A stretch of DNA of 13,780 nt from CAZNXE01 sp964576465 (GTDB taxonomy: Bacteria > Planctomycetota > Planctomycetia > Pirellulales > JAEUIK01): assembly GCA_964576465.1 (NCBI GenBank), contig CAZNXE010000149.1, positions 1 through 13,780 of the forward strand, in the 5' to 3' direction. A program made the position numbers and the translations under genes. This document shows positions 1 through 7,938 of this stretch, in pieces. The notes beneath the pieces are model-generated. The model did not search any database, was not told the DNA's origin, and worked only from the letters and a program-made list of their open reading frames with translations. Every line of letters starts with the position of its first letter. The first letter of the stretch is position 1.

Positions 1-24
1 CCCATGGCCCCCCCCCGCACCCCG
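1..24. other. C-rich contig end, probable artefact
   Basis: The first two dozen bases are almost entirely C, broken by a few other bases. Together with the G run at the other end this looks like poly-G read error on the opposite strand extending the assembly, so residues encoded here should not be trusted. Confidence 0.6.
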
Positions 25-397
25 TTGCCGCATGCCGGCTGGCGGCGGGAAAAATCCGGGGGTTGCCGCGCTTCGAACCCAAATCGCGGACGTTCGGTCT
101 GGGCAACTTCGTGGTCGCAAATCTGTCAAGATCGACCACTGCCAAACTGCGTTCAATCTTAACGATGACCGGTTCTTGCGAGTCAATCTCTGGCGGCTTC
201 GAGCGGTCGATGTGGTCCCGGGCTTGCCTGACTTCGGTTTCTAGCTCGGTGGGTGTCTTGTCGTATGTTTCGTGGCTGAATCCCGAATAGGCGAGGTACA
301 GAAGCGTAAGACCAAACACCCCGAACACGACCTTCTCGGTGTGCTCGATCGCGAAAGCTTTCAGCATGGCGGTGTCGAGATTCAACTTGACCTTCAT
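1..397 (-). CDS. Bitopic membrane protein of the pil operon, C-terminus cut off by contig end
   Basis: This is an open frame of about 132 codons running from an ATG at 397 off the left edge, with no stop. The start has a good ribosome site (GGAG seven bases upstream). The protein begins MKVKLNLDTAMLKAF, followed by one hydrophobic segment around residues 23-41 (VVFGVFGLTLLYLAYSG). The rest is charged and would lie outside the cytoplasmic membrane. It sits 54 bp behind the PilO-like gene on the same strand, so it is probably co-transcribed with pilM. By position it could be a PilP-like linker to the secretin or a lineage-specific alignment subunit. I do not recognise the family. The last 8-15 residues come from the C-rich end and are doubtful. 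Confidence 0.7.
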   Translation of the reverse strand, partial: MKVKLNLDTAMLKAFAIEHTEKVVFGVFGLTLLYLAYSGFSHETYDKTPTELETEVRQARDHIDRSKPPEIDSQEPVIVKIERSLAVVDLDRFATTKLPRPNVRDLGSKRGNPRIFPAASRHAATGCGGGPW

Positions 398-451
398 CGC
401 TATTCTCCGACGATTGTTCTTCCACCGCGGTGCGGTGATACTCCATGAAAA

Positions 452-1684
452 TCAAGCACCCGATGGATTCGTCCCTGTTGCTGCCACGGGTGTGTTCCCC
501 GCGTCGGCGGGCTGTAACCGTTTCTGATCGGGAGGATTGAATAGATAGACCACGCCCCGCAGATCGACGTAGCAGGCGTTGGGGCCAGGTTGCAGTGGCA
601 TCCCTCCCGCACTTCCTCCCCCGCTTCCGCCTTGGAAATCTTCCTCGTCGATAATTACCACCTGTCGTGGTTCCACCATCACAGGGCTGTTGGCACAAGC
701 AACGCACAGTTGTGTGACTTTCTTCTGGTCCATCAACAGCAGCATCCGGATGGGCATCAATTTGTACACGGCATTCGCCTTGGGACCGTTGGGCAGTGGA
801 GTACCCTTTGCTTCATCAACATAGCGTCCCGCTAGCTGCATCTTCTCATCGTCACCTTTGGCAGGAACAGAAACTTCGGAGTCTTTTGGTTTCGAATCTT
901 TTCTGCGGCGTTCCGACTCCATCAGAGCATTTTCGATCGTGATCTCAGGCGCAAGCAATGCTTGTTGGGCAATCTCCAATGCCACGATTTGGCGAATTGG
1001 TGCGTTGTAGTGTTCGGTCGCACCGCTATTCGTGGCAACGATGATTTCGAGCAAGATCTCGTACATCCAGAAGTCTTCTTGAGCCAACAAGATCTCATCG
1101 GTTCGTGGAGTATCTCCCCAATGATACCGTTGATCCAGGCCTTCCAGTCCTTCCCAAATGACGACGCCCGTGTAGGTCGTTTCTTCTTCTTTGTCTTCTT
1201 CTTCGTCATCAATTGGGTCCTTGGGAACCTCACGCATTAAATTGTATTTCTTTGTCCAACTCAGCGGGATTCCAGACGCCTTGATCTCGAAATCAGAACG
1301 TAGCCTTTCCGGGATATCACCCTTTGGCTGAAGCCGCTCGATCGCATCGACCAAGTTGTTGGTGAGCATCTCCCGCGGCCAAATCAGAACTTCCTGCTGC
1401 CGGTCGTAGTGAAGCTGCCAAGCCTGGAGAGCTTCGGCCTTGATTTGGTCGTGTTCGGTGTCGATGACTTCGATGAAGCTCCTGTTTGGGTGAGGATTGA
1501 CTCCCCTTACCCCGCCGGCTTGTTGGAACGCGACTTGGATCTGTCCGCGATTCTGGGTGTACTTTTCTTCCAGCACACCAACTCCCATCTTCCAACCAAC
1601 CAGTCCAACGATGACCAGCAAGACACTGATGACCCAGAAGTGGTATTTCTGGAGGATCGCAAGATATTCTTTAGCTTGGTCCAT
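452..1684 (-). CDS. PilO-like type IV pilus / type II secretion inner-membrane protein
   Basis: This 410-residue protein has a short cytoplasmic N-terminus and one membrane helix at about residues 16-37 (FWVISVLLVIVGLVGWKM), then a long hydrophilic periplasmic part. That is the layout of PilO/GspM-type alignment proteins, though it is much longer than a typical PilO of about 200 residues. Residues 157-170 are very acidic. Residues 306-345 (MPIRMLLLMDQKKV, then an ANSPVMVEPRQV stretch) resemble the C-terminal ferredoxin-like fold of PilO-type proteins. A glycine/serine linker lies at 351-361 and the tail is low complexity. The start codon directly abuts the pilM stop (TAAATG), with a strong GGGAGGAG ribosome site inside the end of pilM, so the two are coupled. 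The expected role is a PilN/PilO-type scaffold joining the PilM fusion to the secretin. Assignment rests on topology, position and the C-terminal motif, not on a search. Confidence 0.7.
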   Translation of the reverse strand: MDQAKEYLAILQKYHFWVISVLLVIVGLVGWKMGVGVLEEKYTQNRGQIQVAFQQAGGVRGVNPHPNRSFIEVIDTEHDQIKAEALQAWQLHYDRQQEVLIWPREMLTNNLVDAIERLQPKGDIPERLRSDFEIKASGIPLSWTKKYNLMREVPKDPIDDEEEDKEEETTYTGVVIWEGLEGLDQRYHWGDTPRTDEILLAQEDFWMYEILLEIIVATNSGATEHYNAPIRQIVALEIAQQALLAPEITIENALMESERRRKDSKPKDSEVSVPAKGDDEKMQLAGRYVDEAKGTPLPNGPKANAVYKLMPIRMLLLMDQKKVTQLCVACANSPVMVEPRQVVIIDEEDFQGGSGGGSAGGMPLQPGPNACYVDLRGVVYLFNPPDQKRLQPADAGNTPVAATGTNPSGA

Positions 1685-3811
1685 TTATCGTTCTCCTCCC
1701 ACGGCTGCTGGTCCGCCGGCAACTTGGCCAGTATTAGGACCACCCTCCTTCTCATCCCCGGGCCTCTTGTCCAACCAAACGAATTGGACCTCGAACCGAT
1801 AGATCGGCAGCGGTTCGACATCTCCATCGTCTTCATCTCGATTCTCGGGCATGTGATCCCAATCGATCGAACCGTGTGAGATAACCACCGGGTAGGCGAT
1901 CCCAAAGTCTCCGACAGGCACACTCTTTCCGCTGCCCTCGTCAATGACAATCGACGGCTTGCTGAGGTTTGCAATCAGCGTCTTAATAACAAAGCTACGA
2001 CCGCTATCTGGCGTGTTTAAGCGGTCGTTGTGGAAATGAAAACCAACGAGCCGAAAAACCCAGCCGGTTCCTTTGGGGCCAGGGTCGGGCCTTTGTGCCC
2101 CGTTTGCGCCTGGGGAACCCGGCGCCGCTGGCGCCCCAGGGTTCGGCTCGTCATTTTCTGGCGGCTGTGCGTTCGGATCTTCTGACTCTTCAGGAGCCTC
2201 GGCAGGCTCGAGTTTTGAGAGTTCCTGTGTTTCGTAATGTTTGCTGATCGGGCGGTTATTCACTTCACCCTTCCACCAACTCGACAGATTGAATCGGCTA
2301 TCGACGTATTCCGATTCGATGCGGTCGATGTACAGCACGTTGCGTTGAGATAGCTTCTCGGGACGTTCTCCCTTCGGGTCCGACGGGAGCACCACATTGA
2401 TCGACTGCAACACCTGAGCCCAGTCGAATCGTTTCTCGCCCGCCACGGCGATCGAATCGAGAAGCTTCTTTGTCACTTCGAGACGACTTTCAGCCTCTGA
2501 AAACGACGACTGCTCATCTCCCGATTGAGAGGAAACCGCACGCGCCGCGGAAATCTGTTGCTGAAATTTGTCAACGTCGGCCGACTTCCAGGCTCGGTAG
2601 TAACCGAAACAACTGAGTGTCATGCCCAGCAACAACGCCGCGGCCGCCCCGATCGCCCATGGCTGCTTGCTGCGAATCATGCGGTCTTGACGAATCTCCG
2701 GCGGAAGCAGATTCGTTTGAATGGAGCCTTTGGAGAGGCTTTGAATCGCAAGCCCATAACAGGCCGGGAAACTCAGGATATTGTTCTTGAACGCCGGTGC
2801 ATCGACGACTCCCGGACCGCTGAGCGCCCGAAACCCGTCGAGCTTGACCACGGTCTGGCCGAGATTCTGCGAAAGATATCGCTGCAACCCCGGCAACTTC
2901 ATGGCGTTGCCCAGACCGACGATGCGACCGATTTTTGCCGACCGATCGATGTTGCTGAAATATCCCAACGAGCGCTGAACTTCCGTAAGCAAGTCGTTGA
3001 ACACCGGTCGCATGGCCTGAAATACGGCCTTGGGGTTCTCCGCCTTTGCGGCGTCGCGCTTCAAATGCTCGGCCTTGGCGAAGGTGAGCTTCAACTCCTT
3101 GGTCAGTGCCTTGGTGAAGTGACTACCGCCCAGTGGGATGCTCCGCTGCCAAACGCGATAGCCGTTGCTCACCACAAGGTCCGTCGTGTCCGTGCCCAAC
3201 GACAACAACACCACCGATTCGGGAGGATTCTCGGGATCGTATTCCTCGGGTGGCGGAAGGTTGGGAAACAAGTCGAAGACGCAGAAGTTGTACAACGCCA
3301 AGGGAGTTAATTGAATCAGATCGACTTCGATGTCGACGTCGGTAAACGGCGTCATCGCGCGGACAACCTGATCGCGGCGCATGGCGAACAACCCGACTTC
3401 GGTTTCCAGCGCGAACCCCTCTTCAACGCTAGCGCCGGCCATTTGCTGGTAGTCCCAGACAACGTCCTCAATGGCGAAGGGGATTTGTTGCCGCGCCTCG
3501 TACTTGACGATGTCGGGAATCTTCTTCGATTCGACAGGCGGTAGTTTGATGAACCGCGCCAATCCACTTTGTCCTGGCACCGCGATGGCAACACGGTCTC
3601 CATGGACATCGTTGCGCGATAAGAACTGGCTCATCGCTTCGGTGACGAGCGCCTCGGGGTCGGCTTCTGGTTGGCTAAGAATCTTGGGGTATTCGATGTA
3701 GTCGAAGGCGTCCGCGATCAGGCGCCCAGGTTCGTCGCCCAAACGGCATCGAAGCGCTTTAATGGCGCACTGCCCAATATCAATTCCCCATACCGCGCCT
3801 GACTTGGCCAT
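1685..3811 (-). CDS. pilM: PilM-PilN-like fusion protein, type IV pilus assembly
   Basis: This 708-residue protein has two parts. Residues 1-360 are an actin-like PilM ATPase domain: phosphate-1 motif WGIDIGQCAIKAL (8-20), a second nucleotide loop LLSLGTDTTDLVV (202-214), the GGSHFTKALTKEL segment (228-240), and a C-terminal GLGNAMKLPGLQRYLS (299-314). PilM usually ends near 350 residues. Here it continues with TNLLPPEI (366-373), matching the conserved NLLP motif of PilN that docks on PilM. A membrane helix follows at about 384-405, then a periplasmic region with a predicted helical stretch (410-460), a proline-rich linker (about 535-580) and a C-terminal domain. The protein therefore appears to combine the cytoplasmic PilM and membrane PilN subunits. 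The start has GGGAG eight bases upstream. It is the first gene of the minus-strand operon. The PilM call is strong; the PilN-like half is inferred from motif and topology. Confidence 0.88.
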   Translation of the reverse strand: MAKSGAVWGIDIGQCAIKALRCRLGDEPGRLIADAFDYIEYPKILSQPEADPEALVTEAMSQFLSRNDVHGDRVAIAVPGQSGLARFIKLPPVESKKIPDIVKYEARQQIPFAIEDVVWDYQQMAGASVEEGFALETEVGLFAMRRDQVVRAMTPFTDVDIEVDLIQLTPLALYNFCVFDLFPNLPPPEEYDPENPPESVVLLSLGTDTTDLVVSNGYRVWQRSIPLGGSHFTKALTKELKLTFAKAEHLKRDAAKAENPKAVFQAMRPVFNDLLTEVQRSLGYFSNIDRSAKIGRIVGLGNAMKLPGLQRYLSQNLGQTVVKLDGFRALSGPGVVDAPAFKNNILSFPACYGLAIQSLSKGSIQTNLLPPEIRQDRMIRSKQPWAIGAAAALLLGMTLSCFGYYRAWKSADVDKFQQQISAARAVSSQSGDEQSSFSEAESRLEVTKKLLDSIAVAGEKRFDWAQVLQSINVVLPSDPKGERPEKLSQRNVLYIDRIESEYVDSRFNLSSWWKGEVNNRPISKHYETQELSKLEPAEAPEESEDPNAQPPENDEPNPGAPAAPGSPGANGAQRPDPGPKGTGWVFRLVGFHFHNDRLNTPDSGRSFVIKTLIANLSKPSIVIDEGSGKSVPVGDFGIAYPVVISHGSIDWDHMPENRDEDDGDVEPLPIYRFEVQFVWLDKRPGDEKEGGPNTGQVAGGPAAVGGER

Positions 3812-3860
3812 GGCGGCTACTCCCTCTGTTCCAAGATGGGACCCATCTCCCGATGGGATT
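3809..3860 (-). promoter_or_regulatory. pilM leader with two mutually exclusive hairpins
   Basis: Three alternating arms lie just upstream of the pilM start: GATGGG at 3835-3840, CCCATC at 3842-3847 and GATGGG at 3852-3857. The middle arm can pair perfectly with either neighbour, but not both. In the pilM transcript these arms sit 24-49 bases before the ATG, close to the GGGAG ribosome site. A role in translation control is possible but unproven; six-base arms can arise by chance. Confidence 0.3.
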
Positions 3861-4384
3861 TAACGACCGTGGCACGTCGATAGGACCGTTGAAAGGTTGC
3901 GGATTAGCAGCGGCGGTCACGGTCGGCCTCTCCACTATTACTCTATCGACGCACGAATCTTAAATCAACCATATTGCATACACCACAACGAGATACGCAG
4001 AGCATAGTGGGTTGCAGAGCCGATTTCCAGCTTTACGTAAGATGACCAGAAAGCAGGGGCCCTGAACCGTTCGAGAAACCAGCTAGACCACCTCTCAATG
4101 GCGGTGCAACTGGAACGATTGGCAAAGATGCCACTTCGCATTGGACTACCCCACTCGACGATGCGAATATGCCCGGCTATCGTGGTCACTGTCGATTGTC
4201 CGGTTGAATCGTCGGTCGCTGAGAGCTCCCGCCTGGACACTGCGGAGCGGCGAATAGGCCAGAATGGCATTGCCCCCCCTCCGTGAGAGGGAGGTTTCGC
4301 GTTGCTCTGACATCTCTCGATTTGAAATCGACTTGCTGCAAGATCCGTTCCCTTGGTAATCAACCGTTGAGGTCATCGCCCAGC
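3812..4384. other. Intergenic region upstream of pilM and the GH38-like gene
   Basis: This 573-bp stretch separates the minus-strand pil operon from the plus-strand genes and should hold both promoters. I see the paired leader hairpins, one weak minus-strand promoter candidate (3940-3968) and a short C-run/G-run hairpin near 4267-4291 (CCTCC with GGAGG). Short open frames here have neither ribosome sites nor recognisable protein character. I find no tRNA-like T-loop. Confidence 0.5.
3940..3968 (-). promoter_or_regulatory. Candidate sigma-70-type promoter for the pil operon
   Basis: Read on the minus strand, TTGATT (3968-3963) is followed after 17 bases by TAGAGT (3945-3940). Each matches four of six positions of the standard hexamers and the spacing is ideal. 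It would place a start about 120 bases before the pilM ATG. Planctomycete promoters are poorly characterised, so this is only a candidate. Confidence 0.25.
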
Positions 4385-6820
4385 ATGCGTTTCGCGGAGT
4401 TAGCGATTCTGCTGCCTTGCCACAGCCTGGAAGACTTTCCGCTGTATCACTCGGGCACGCAAGCCGACGGGTTGTTGGCTTGCTTTACGGCACTCTGGCA
4501 TCCGGCATTGGTCGCCAGTGCCAAGAAATTGCCCACGTGGCATCGCGCCGATGATCCCCCTGAGGAATTGAATGGCATCTTGCTGACGATTCCCGAGGTC
4601 AGTGAATCGGTGATGCTTGCCGGTTGGGCAACCCGAGCTGCTAGCGAGGGCGCATGTGTCGTCCGAAAAGAACACGACCGCGACGAAATCCTGCGGCAGG
4701 CACTTGCCGGGCTGGGGACCGACGCGCCCTCGGTCGACGAAGAACTGGTGGCCGACTTTCTGGCTTTAGGGTTCGGCTACCTCCAAATCGAACTCTTGTC
4801 GCGCCGCATGCGGTATATGAGCAGCCTGGACGAAGTGCAAATCGAGCGACAAACGTTGGCGGCTGCCGAGGCGGCGGTCTCCGGCGATCGCGAGACTGCC
4901 AACAAGCATCTGAGTGAGTGTTTTGAAGTCTTGACCGAAGCCCGTGAACGGTTCTATCCGGTCGACCTCTACCTCATCGATCTAACGCTAACCGCCGAAT
5001 CGACGATCGGCCCGGCGCTGCGACAAGAGCTTACCTCGTCGAGTCCAATGAATATTCTCATGTCGGGCAAGCTGCTCGATCAGGTGGCAACCAACGAGCC
5101 GGGGACACTCTCCGCGTTGCGCGGGGCATTGGAGGCAGAAACGGCATCCATCGTGGGCGGCGAATTCGACGAAGACGACACGTCGCTGCTGCCGATCGAA
5201 GATGCGCTCGATCAATTGACCTTGGGCCGCGAAACATACAAGCGGCACTTGAATCAGACGCCGATGATCTTTGGTCGTCGTCGGTATGGACTGACGCCGT
5301 GGATGCCGCAATTGCTATCGCGTGCCGGGTTCGACGGCGCCTTGCACTTTACGCTCGACGGAGGAAAGTTCACCAAGGATCAACGAGGCAGGGCGCAGTG
5401 GGAAGGCACCGATGGCAGCACGATCGAGTGTATTGCCCGCGCGCCGCTCGATGCGAATGCCGGGGAAACGTTCTTGAATTTGACCGAAAAGATCGGTGAT
5501 GCGATGGACGTCGACCAGGTGGCAACCGTTAGTTTCGCGCATTGGCCCGGCCACGTGAGCCGCTGGTACGAAGACCTCCGCCGCATCGCGAGATTTGGCC
5601 CAACCTTCGGCCGCTTCGTGACACTCGATGACTACTTTCGCACGACAAACTCACCAGGATTTCTGTCGCAATTCAATCCCGATGACTATCAGGCGCCGTA
5701 TCTACAGCGCGATGTGGCTGCCGGAGCCCCTGATCCGATCTCACGATTTGTCGACAAACACCGCCACCGAGCGGCGCGCGAATCGGCGGCAACCCTGCGT
5801 CTGATGACCTGTGCGATCACCGGAACATCGACCCCCAACTCACAGGCGAATACCACGGGCGGCCCAACCGAGCAATCAAGTGATACGTCGTGCGATGCAA
5901 CTTCGGCCGCGCGGCAACTCGCCGTGTGCTTATCACCCGGGGACGATGCCAAGACACACGGTTCGCTCGTCGTCAATCCGCTGAGCTTTCAGCGCCGCGA
6001 GGCAGTCGAGATCGTACTGCCCGACGGAAGCAGTCAGCGGCGCGTTGTCAACGTTCCCGCTCAAGGGTTCGCCTGGATCTCGCACGAGCAGACTGACTCG
6101 AAGCCCTCGCGCAAAGGGAGGGCATCGATCGCCGAAGAAACGATGCTTCGCAACGAACATCTTATCGTATCGATCGATCCACATACGGGTGCGGTGCGGT
6201 CGATCTACGAGCACCGGAAACGGGGCAACCGGTTGTCGCAGCAGTTGTCCCTACGGCAAGGCAATGCACCATCCGCACCGTCGCCAATTGCACGAGACGA
6301 TACCTCGGAATACTCCGTGATGGCTGCCGACTCCGTGAAGGTAACGCACGCGGGATCGGAATGGGGCGAAATCTCCAGCCAAGGGCGAATTGTCGATCGC
6401 GGCGGACAAACTCTGGCGCTGTTTCAGCAGCGAACAGGATTAGCGCGCGGCAGCCGCGTCTTGCAACTTGAGATCGAGCTGGAGCCGAAAGTTCTGCCCG
6501 AAGGAGATCCTTGGCAGAACTACTATGCCGCGAGGTTCGCATGGGGCGACCCCAGCGCCGACCTATATCGCAGCGTGGGAATGATCGCGCATCATACGTC
6601 GGCCCAGCGCCTCGAAGCGCCGCACTTCGTCGAGATTCGCGCGCCAAACGAACGAACATCAATCTTGTGCGGCGGGCTTCCGTATCATCGCCGCGTGGGA
6701 ATGCGAATGCTCGATACGCTGCTCATCGCTGCCGGCGAAACACGGACGAAGTTCCAACTGGCCATCGGCGTGGGCCTTTCACATCCGCTTCACGCGGCCC
6801 TTGGCATGATGTTGCCCTAG
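4385..6820 (+). CDS. GH38 (alpha-mannosidase)-like protein, ended early by an in-frame TAG
   Basis: This frame encodes 811 residues before TAG at 6818-6820. The N-terminal part (1-420) looks like the glycoside hydrolase/deacetylase barrel plus helical domain of GH38, with SIVGGEFDEDDTSLLP (255-270), then FGRRRYGLTPWMPQLLSRAG (296-315). The C-terminal part has the beta-sandwich signatures of the family: MLRNEHLIVSIDPHTGAVRS (587-606), the PWQNYYAARFAW strand (709-720), LCGGLPYHRR (761-770) and LDTLLIAAGE (776-785). The usual HxHxDxxW entry motif is replaced near residues 12-18 by CHSLEDF. The W-x-x-D-x-FG nucleophile region reads FGRRRYG, so catalysis may be altered or lost. There is no signal peptide. 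I chose the ATG at 4385 because the protein-like sequence begins there; GAGG lies 12 bases upstream. Earlier in-frame ATG at 4283 adds 34 unconvincing residues. Coding-like sequence continues in the same frame after the TAG. Confidence 0.75.
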   Translation: MRFAELAILLPCHSLEDFPLYHSGTQADGLLACFTALWHPALVASAKKLPTWHRADDPPEELNGILLTIPEVSESVMLAGWATRAASEGACVVRKEHDRDEILRQALAGLGTDAPSVDEELVADFLALGFGYLQIELLSRRMRYMSSLDEVQIERQTLAAAEAAVSGDRETANKHLSECFEVLTEARERFYPVDLYLIDLTLTAESTIGPALRQELTSSSPMNILMSGKLLDQVATNEPGTLSALRGALEAETASIVGGEFDEDDTSLLPIEDALDQLTLGRETYKRHLNQTPMIFGRRRYGLTPWMPQLLSRAGFDGALHFTLDGGKFTKDQRGRAQWEGTDGSTIECIARAPLDANAGETFLNLTEKIGDAMDVDQVATVSFAHWPGHVSRWYEDLRRIARFGPTFGRFVTLDDYFRTTNSPGFLSQFNPDDYQAPYLQRDVAAGAPDPISRFVDKHRHRAARESAATLRLMTCAITGTSTPNSQANTTGGPTEQSSDTSCDATSAARQLAVCLSPGDDAKTHGSLVVNPLSFQRREAVEIVLPDGSSQRRVVNVPAQGFAWISHEQTDSKPSRKGRASIAEETMLRNEHLIVSIDPHTGAVRSIYEHRKRGNRLSQQLSLRQGNAPSAPSPIARDDTSEYSVMAADSVKVTHAGSEWGEISSQGRIVDRGGQTLALFQQRTGLARGSRVLQLEIELEPKVLPEGDPWQNYYAARFAWGDPSADLYRSVGMIAHHTSAQRLEAPHFVEIRAPNERTSILCGGLPYHRRVGMRMLDTLLIAAGETRTKFQLAIGVGLSHPLHAALGMMLP
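6818..6820 (+). other. In-frame amber codon interrupting the GH38-like gene
   Basis: The frame reads CCC TAG CCG GTT TTT GAA, so proline 811 is followed by TAG and then by further coding sequence in the same frame. No insertion or deletion is needed to join the halves. A single substitution from a sense codon such as CAG, GAG, AAG, TCG, TGG or TAC would explain it. Confidence 0.85.
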
Positions 6821-7150
6821 CCGGTTTTTGAATCCGCGGACCCCACCCCGGCGTCGAGTTGGCTGTTTCATGTCGACGCCAAGAACGTCGTCGCCACTGC
6901 CTGGCGCGAAATCGTGGAAGAGGGACGCTTGGTCGGATTTCGAGTTCGGCTGCTCGAGATGGCCGGTCGACACACCCAGGCAAGACTTCAATCGTTCCGC
7001 CAGATTGCCTCGGCGCGGCACGTTACATTTCGCGGCAGCACGCTATCTGAACTACGTGTTGAAGAGGACGCCATCCATCTCGATCTCACACGGTACGAAT
7101 GGGCAGAAATCGAAGCTCGCTTCCTGAATGATTCGGCGGTGACGCAATGA
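6821..7150 (+). pseudogene. Detached C-terminal part of the GH38-like protein
   Basis: This segment encodes 109 sense codons in the same frame as the upstream GH38-like gene and ends at TGA 7148-7150. It contains PASSWLFHVDAKNVVATAWR, then GFRVRLLEMAGRHTQARL and a final LRVEEDAIHLDLTRYEWAEI, the closing beta-strands expected at the C-terminus of GH38-type proteins. It has no start codon near its beginning; the first ATG is at 6956, and 6914 is only a GTG. It is thus best read as the tail of the 4385 gene, separated by the TAG. Its TGA overlaps the cmk ATG (ATGA), the normal arrangement for a coupled gene pair, so the complete 920-residue form is probably ancestral and the lesion, if real, recent. 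Confidence 0.75.
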
Positions 7151-7794
7151 TCGTGACCATCGATGGACCGGCTGGGGCCGGAAAGAGCACCGTCGCCCGA
7201 CGTTTGGCAGATCGATTGGGGTTTCGCTTCCTGGACACGGGGGCCATGTATCGCGCCGTTGCTTGGGCTGCCCAAGAAGCGAATCTCGATTGGAGCGATG
7301 AACAGGCGATCGCCGAGTTGGCCCGAGGAATCTCTATTGACCTGAGCGATGACCAAGTGTTGGTCGACGGTCATGATGTGACGGAAGCAATTCGCACGCC
7401 CGAGGTTACTGCCGTCACTGTTCATGCCGCCCGAAATGCCGGTGTGCGAGAGCACCTGGTGACGCTACAGCGGAAGTTTGCCGAGGGGTGCGATGTTGTG
7501 ACCGAGGGGCGCGACCAAGGGAGCGTGGTGTTTCCCGATGCCGCATGCAAGATATTCCTCACGGCGAGCGAAGAGCAGCGGGCCCAGCGTCGGCTTGAAG
7601 ACTTGCAGGCTCGCGGACAGAACGCAACGCTCGACGAGGTGTTGCGAGCCCAAAACAGGCGCGATGAACAAGATGCCAGCCGTGCGGTCGGCCCCCTCGT
7701 GCGGCCAATCGACGCGGTGGTCGTGTCGACCGATGGCATGACCATCGAACAGGTTGTCGATCATCTTCAGGCCCTGGTTCAAAAAGCCACCTGA
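7147..7794 (+). CDS. cmk: Cytidylate kinase (CMP/dCMP kinase)
   Basis: This 215-residue protein phosphorylates CMP and dCMP with ATP in pyrimidine nucleotide synthesis, in the cytoplasm. It begins MIVTIDGPAGAGKSTVARRL, with the Walker A loop at 7-15, followed by the nucleoside-monophosphate motif LDTGAMYRAVAW (29-40). DVTEAIRTPEV (77-87) and the hallmark EGRDQGSVVFPDAACKIFLT (120-139) follow, then a lid-like segment with RAQRR (145-149), RRDEQDASR (171-179) and PLVRPIDAVVVST (183-195). Length is normal for bacterial Cmk. The hallmark usually reads GRDIGTVVFP, so Q and S here are mild substitutions. The start overlaps the stop of the GH38-like frame by ATGA, with only a weak ribosome site, suggesting translational coupling. 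If the upstream TAG truly stops ribosomes, coupling to cmk would be weakened. It ends in TGA. Confidence 0.95.
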   Translation: MIVTIDGPAGAGKSTVARRLADRLGFRFLDTGAMYRAVAWAAQEANLDWSDEQAIAELARGISIDLSDDQVLVDGHDVTEAIRTPEVTAVTVHAARNAGVREHLVTLQRKFAEGCDVVTEGRDQGSVVFPDAACKIFLTASEEQRAQRRLEDLQARGQNATLDEVLRAQNRRDEQDASRAVGPLVRPIDAVVVSTDGMTIEQVVDHLQALVQKAT

Positions 7795-7938
7795 GCGGCG
7801 GTCCGGCAAGGTCGATTTCCAGGGCATGTCTAAATTCCCAGGTCCTTTTGCTGCGTTGGCTTGACCCGTGCCGTGGCGCGAATCAGACTGCTAGGCTGGA
7901 ATTGTCGGCCGGATGATCGTGCGCTGAGAGTCTACAAA

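Noticed and set aside
183..707. Minus-strand open frame of 174 codons
   Set aside because: It overlaps the PilO-like gene and the partial third pil gene in another frame; arginine-rich shadow composition and no ribosome site.
2525..3310. Plus-strand open frame of 261 codons opposite pilM
   Set aside because: It is antisense to a well-supported pilM; composition is that of a shadow frame.
4267..4291. Terminator at the CCTCC/GGAGG hairpin
   Set aside because: Only five base pairs and TTTCGC rather than a U-tract; no gene upstream on the plus strand to terminate.
4283..4384. Upstream start for the GH38-like gene
   Set aside because: The 34 extra residues have no protein-like pattern and the recognisable sequence begins at MRFAELAILLP from 4385.
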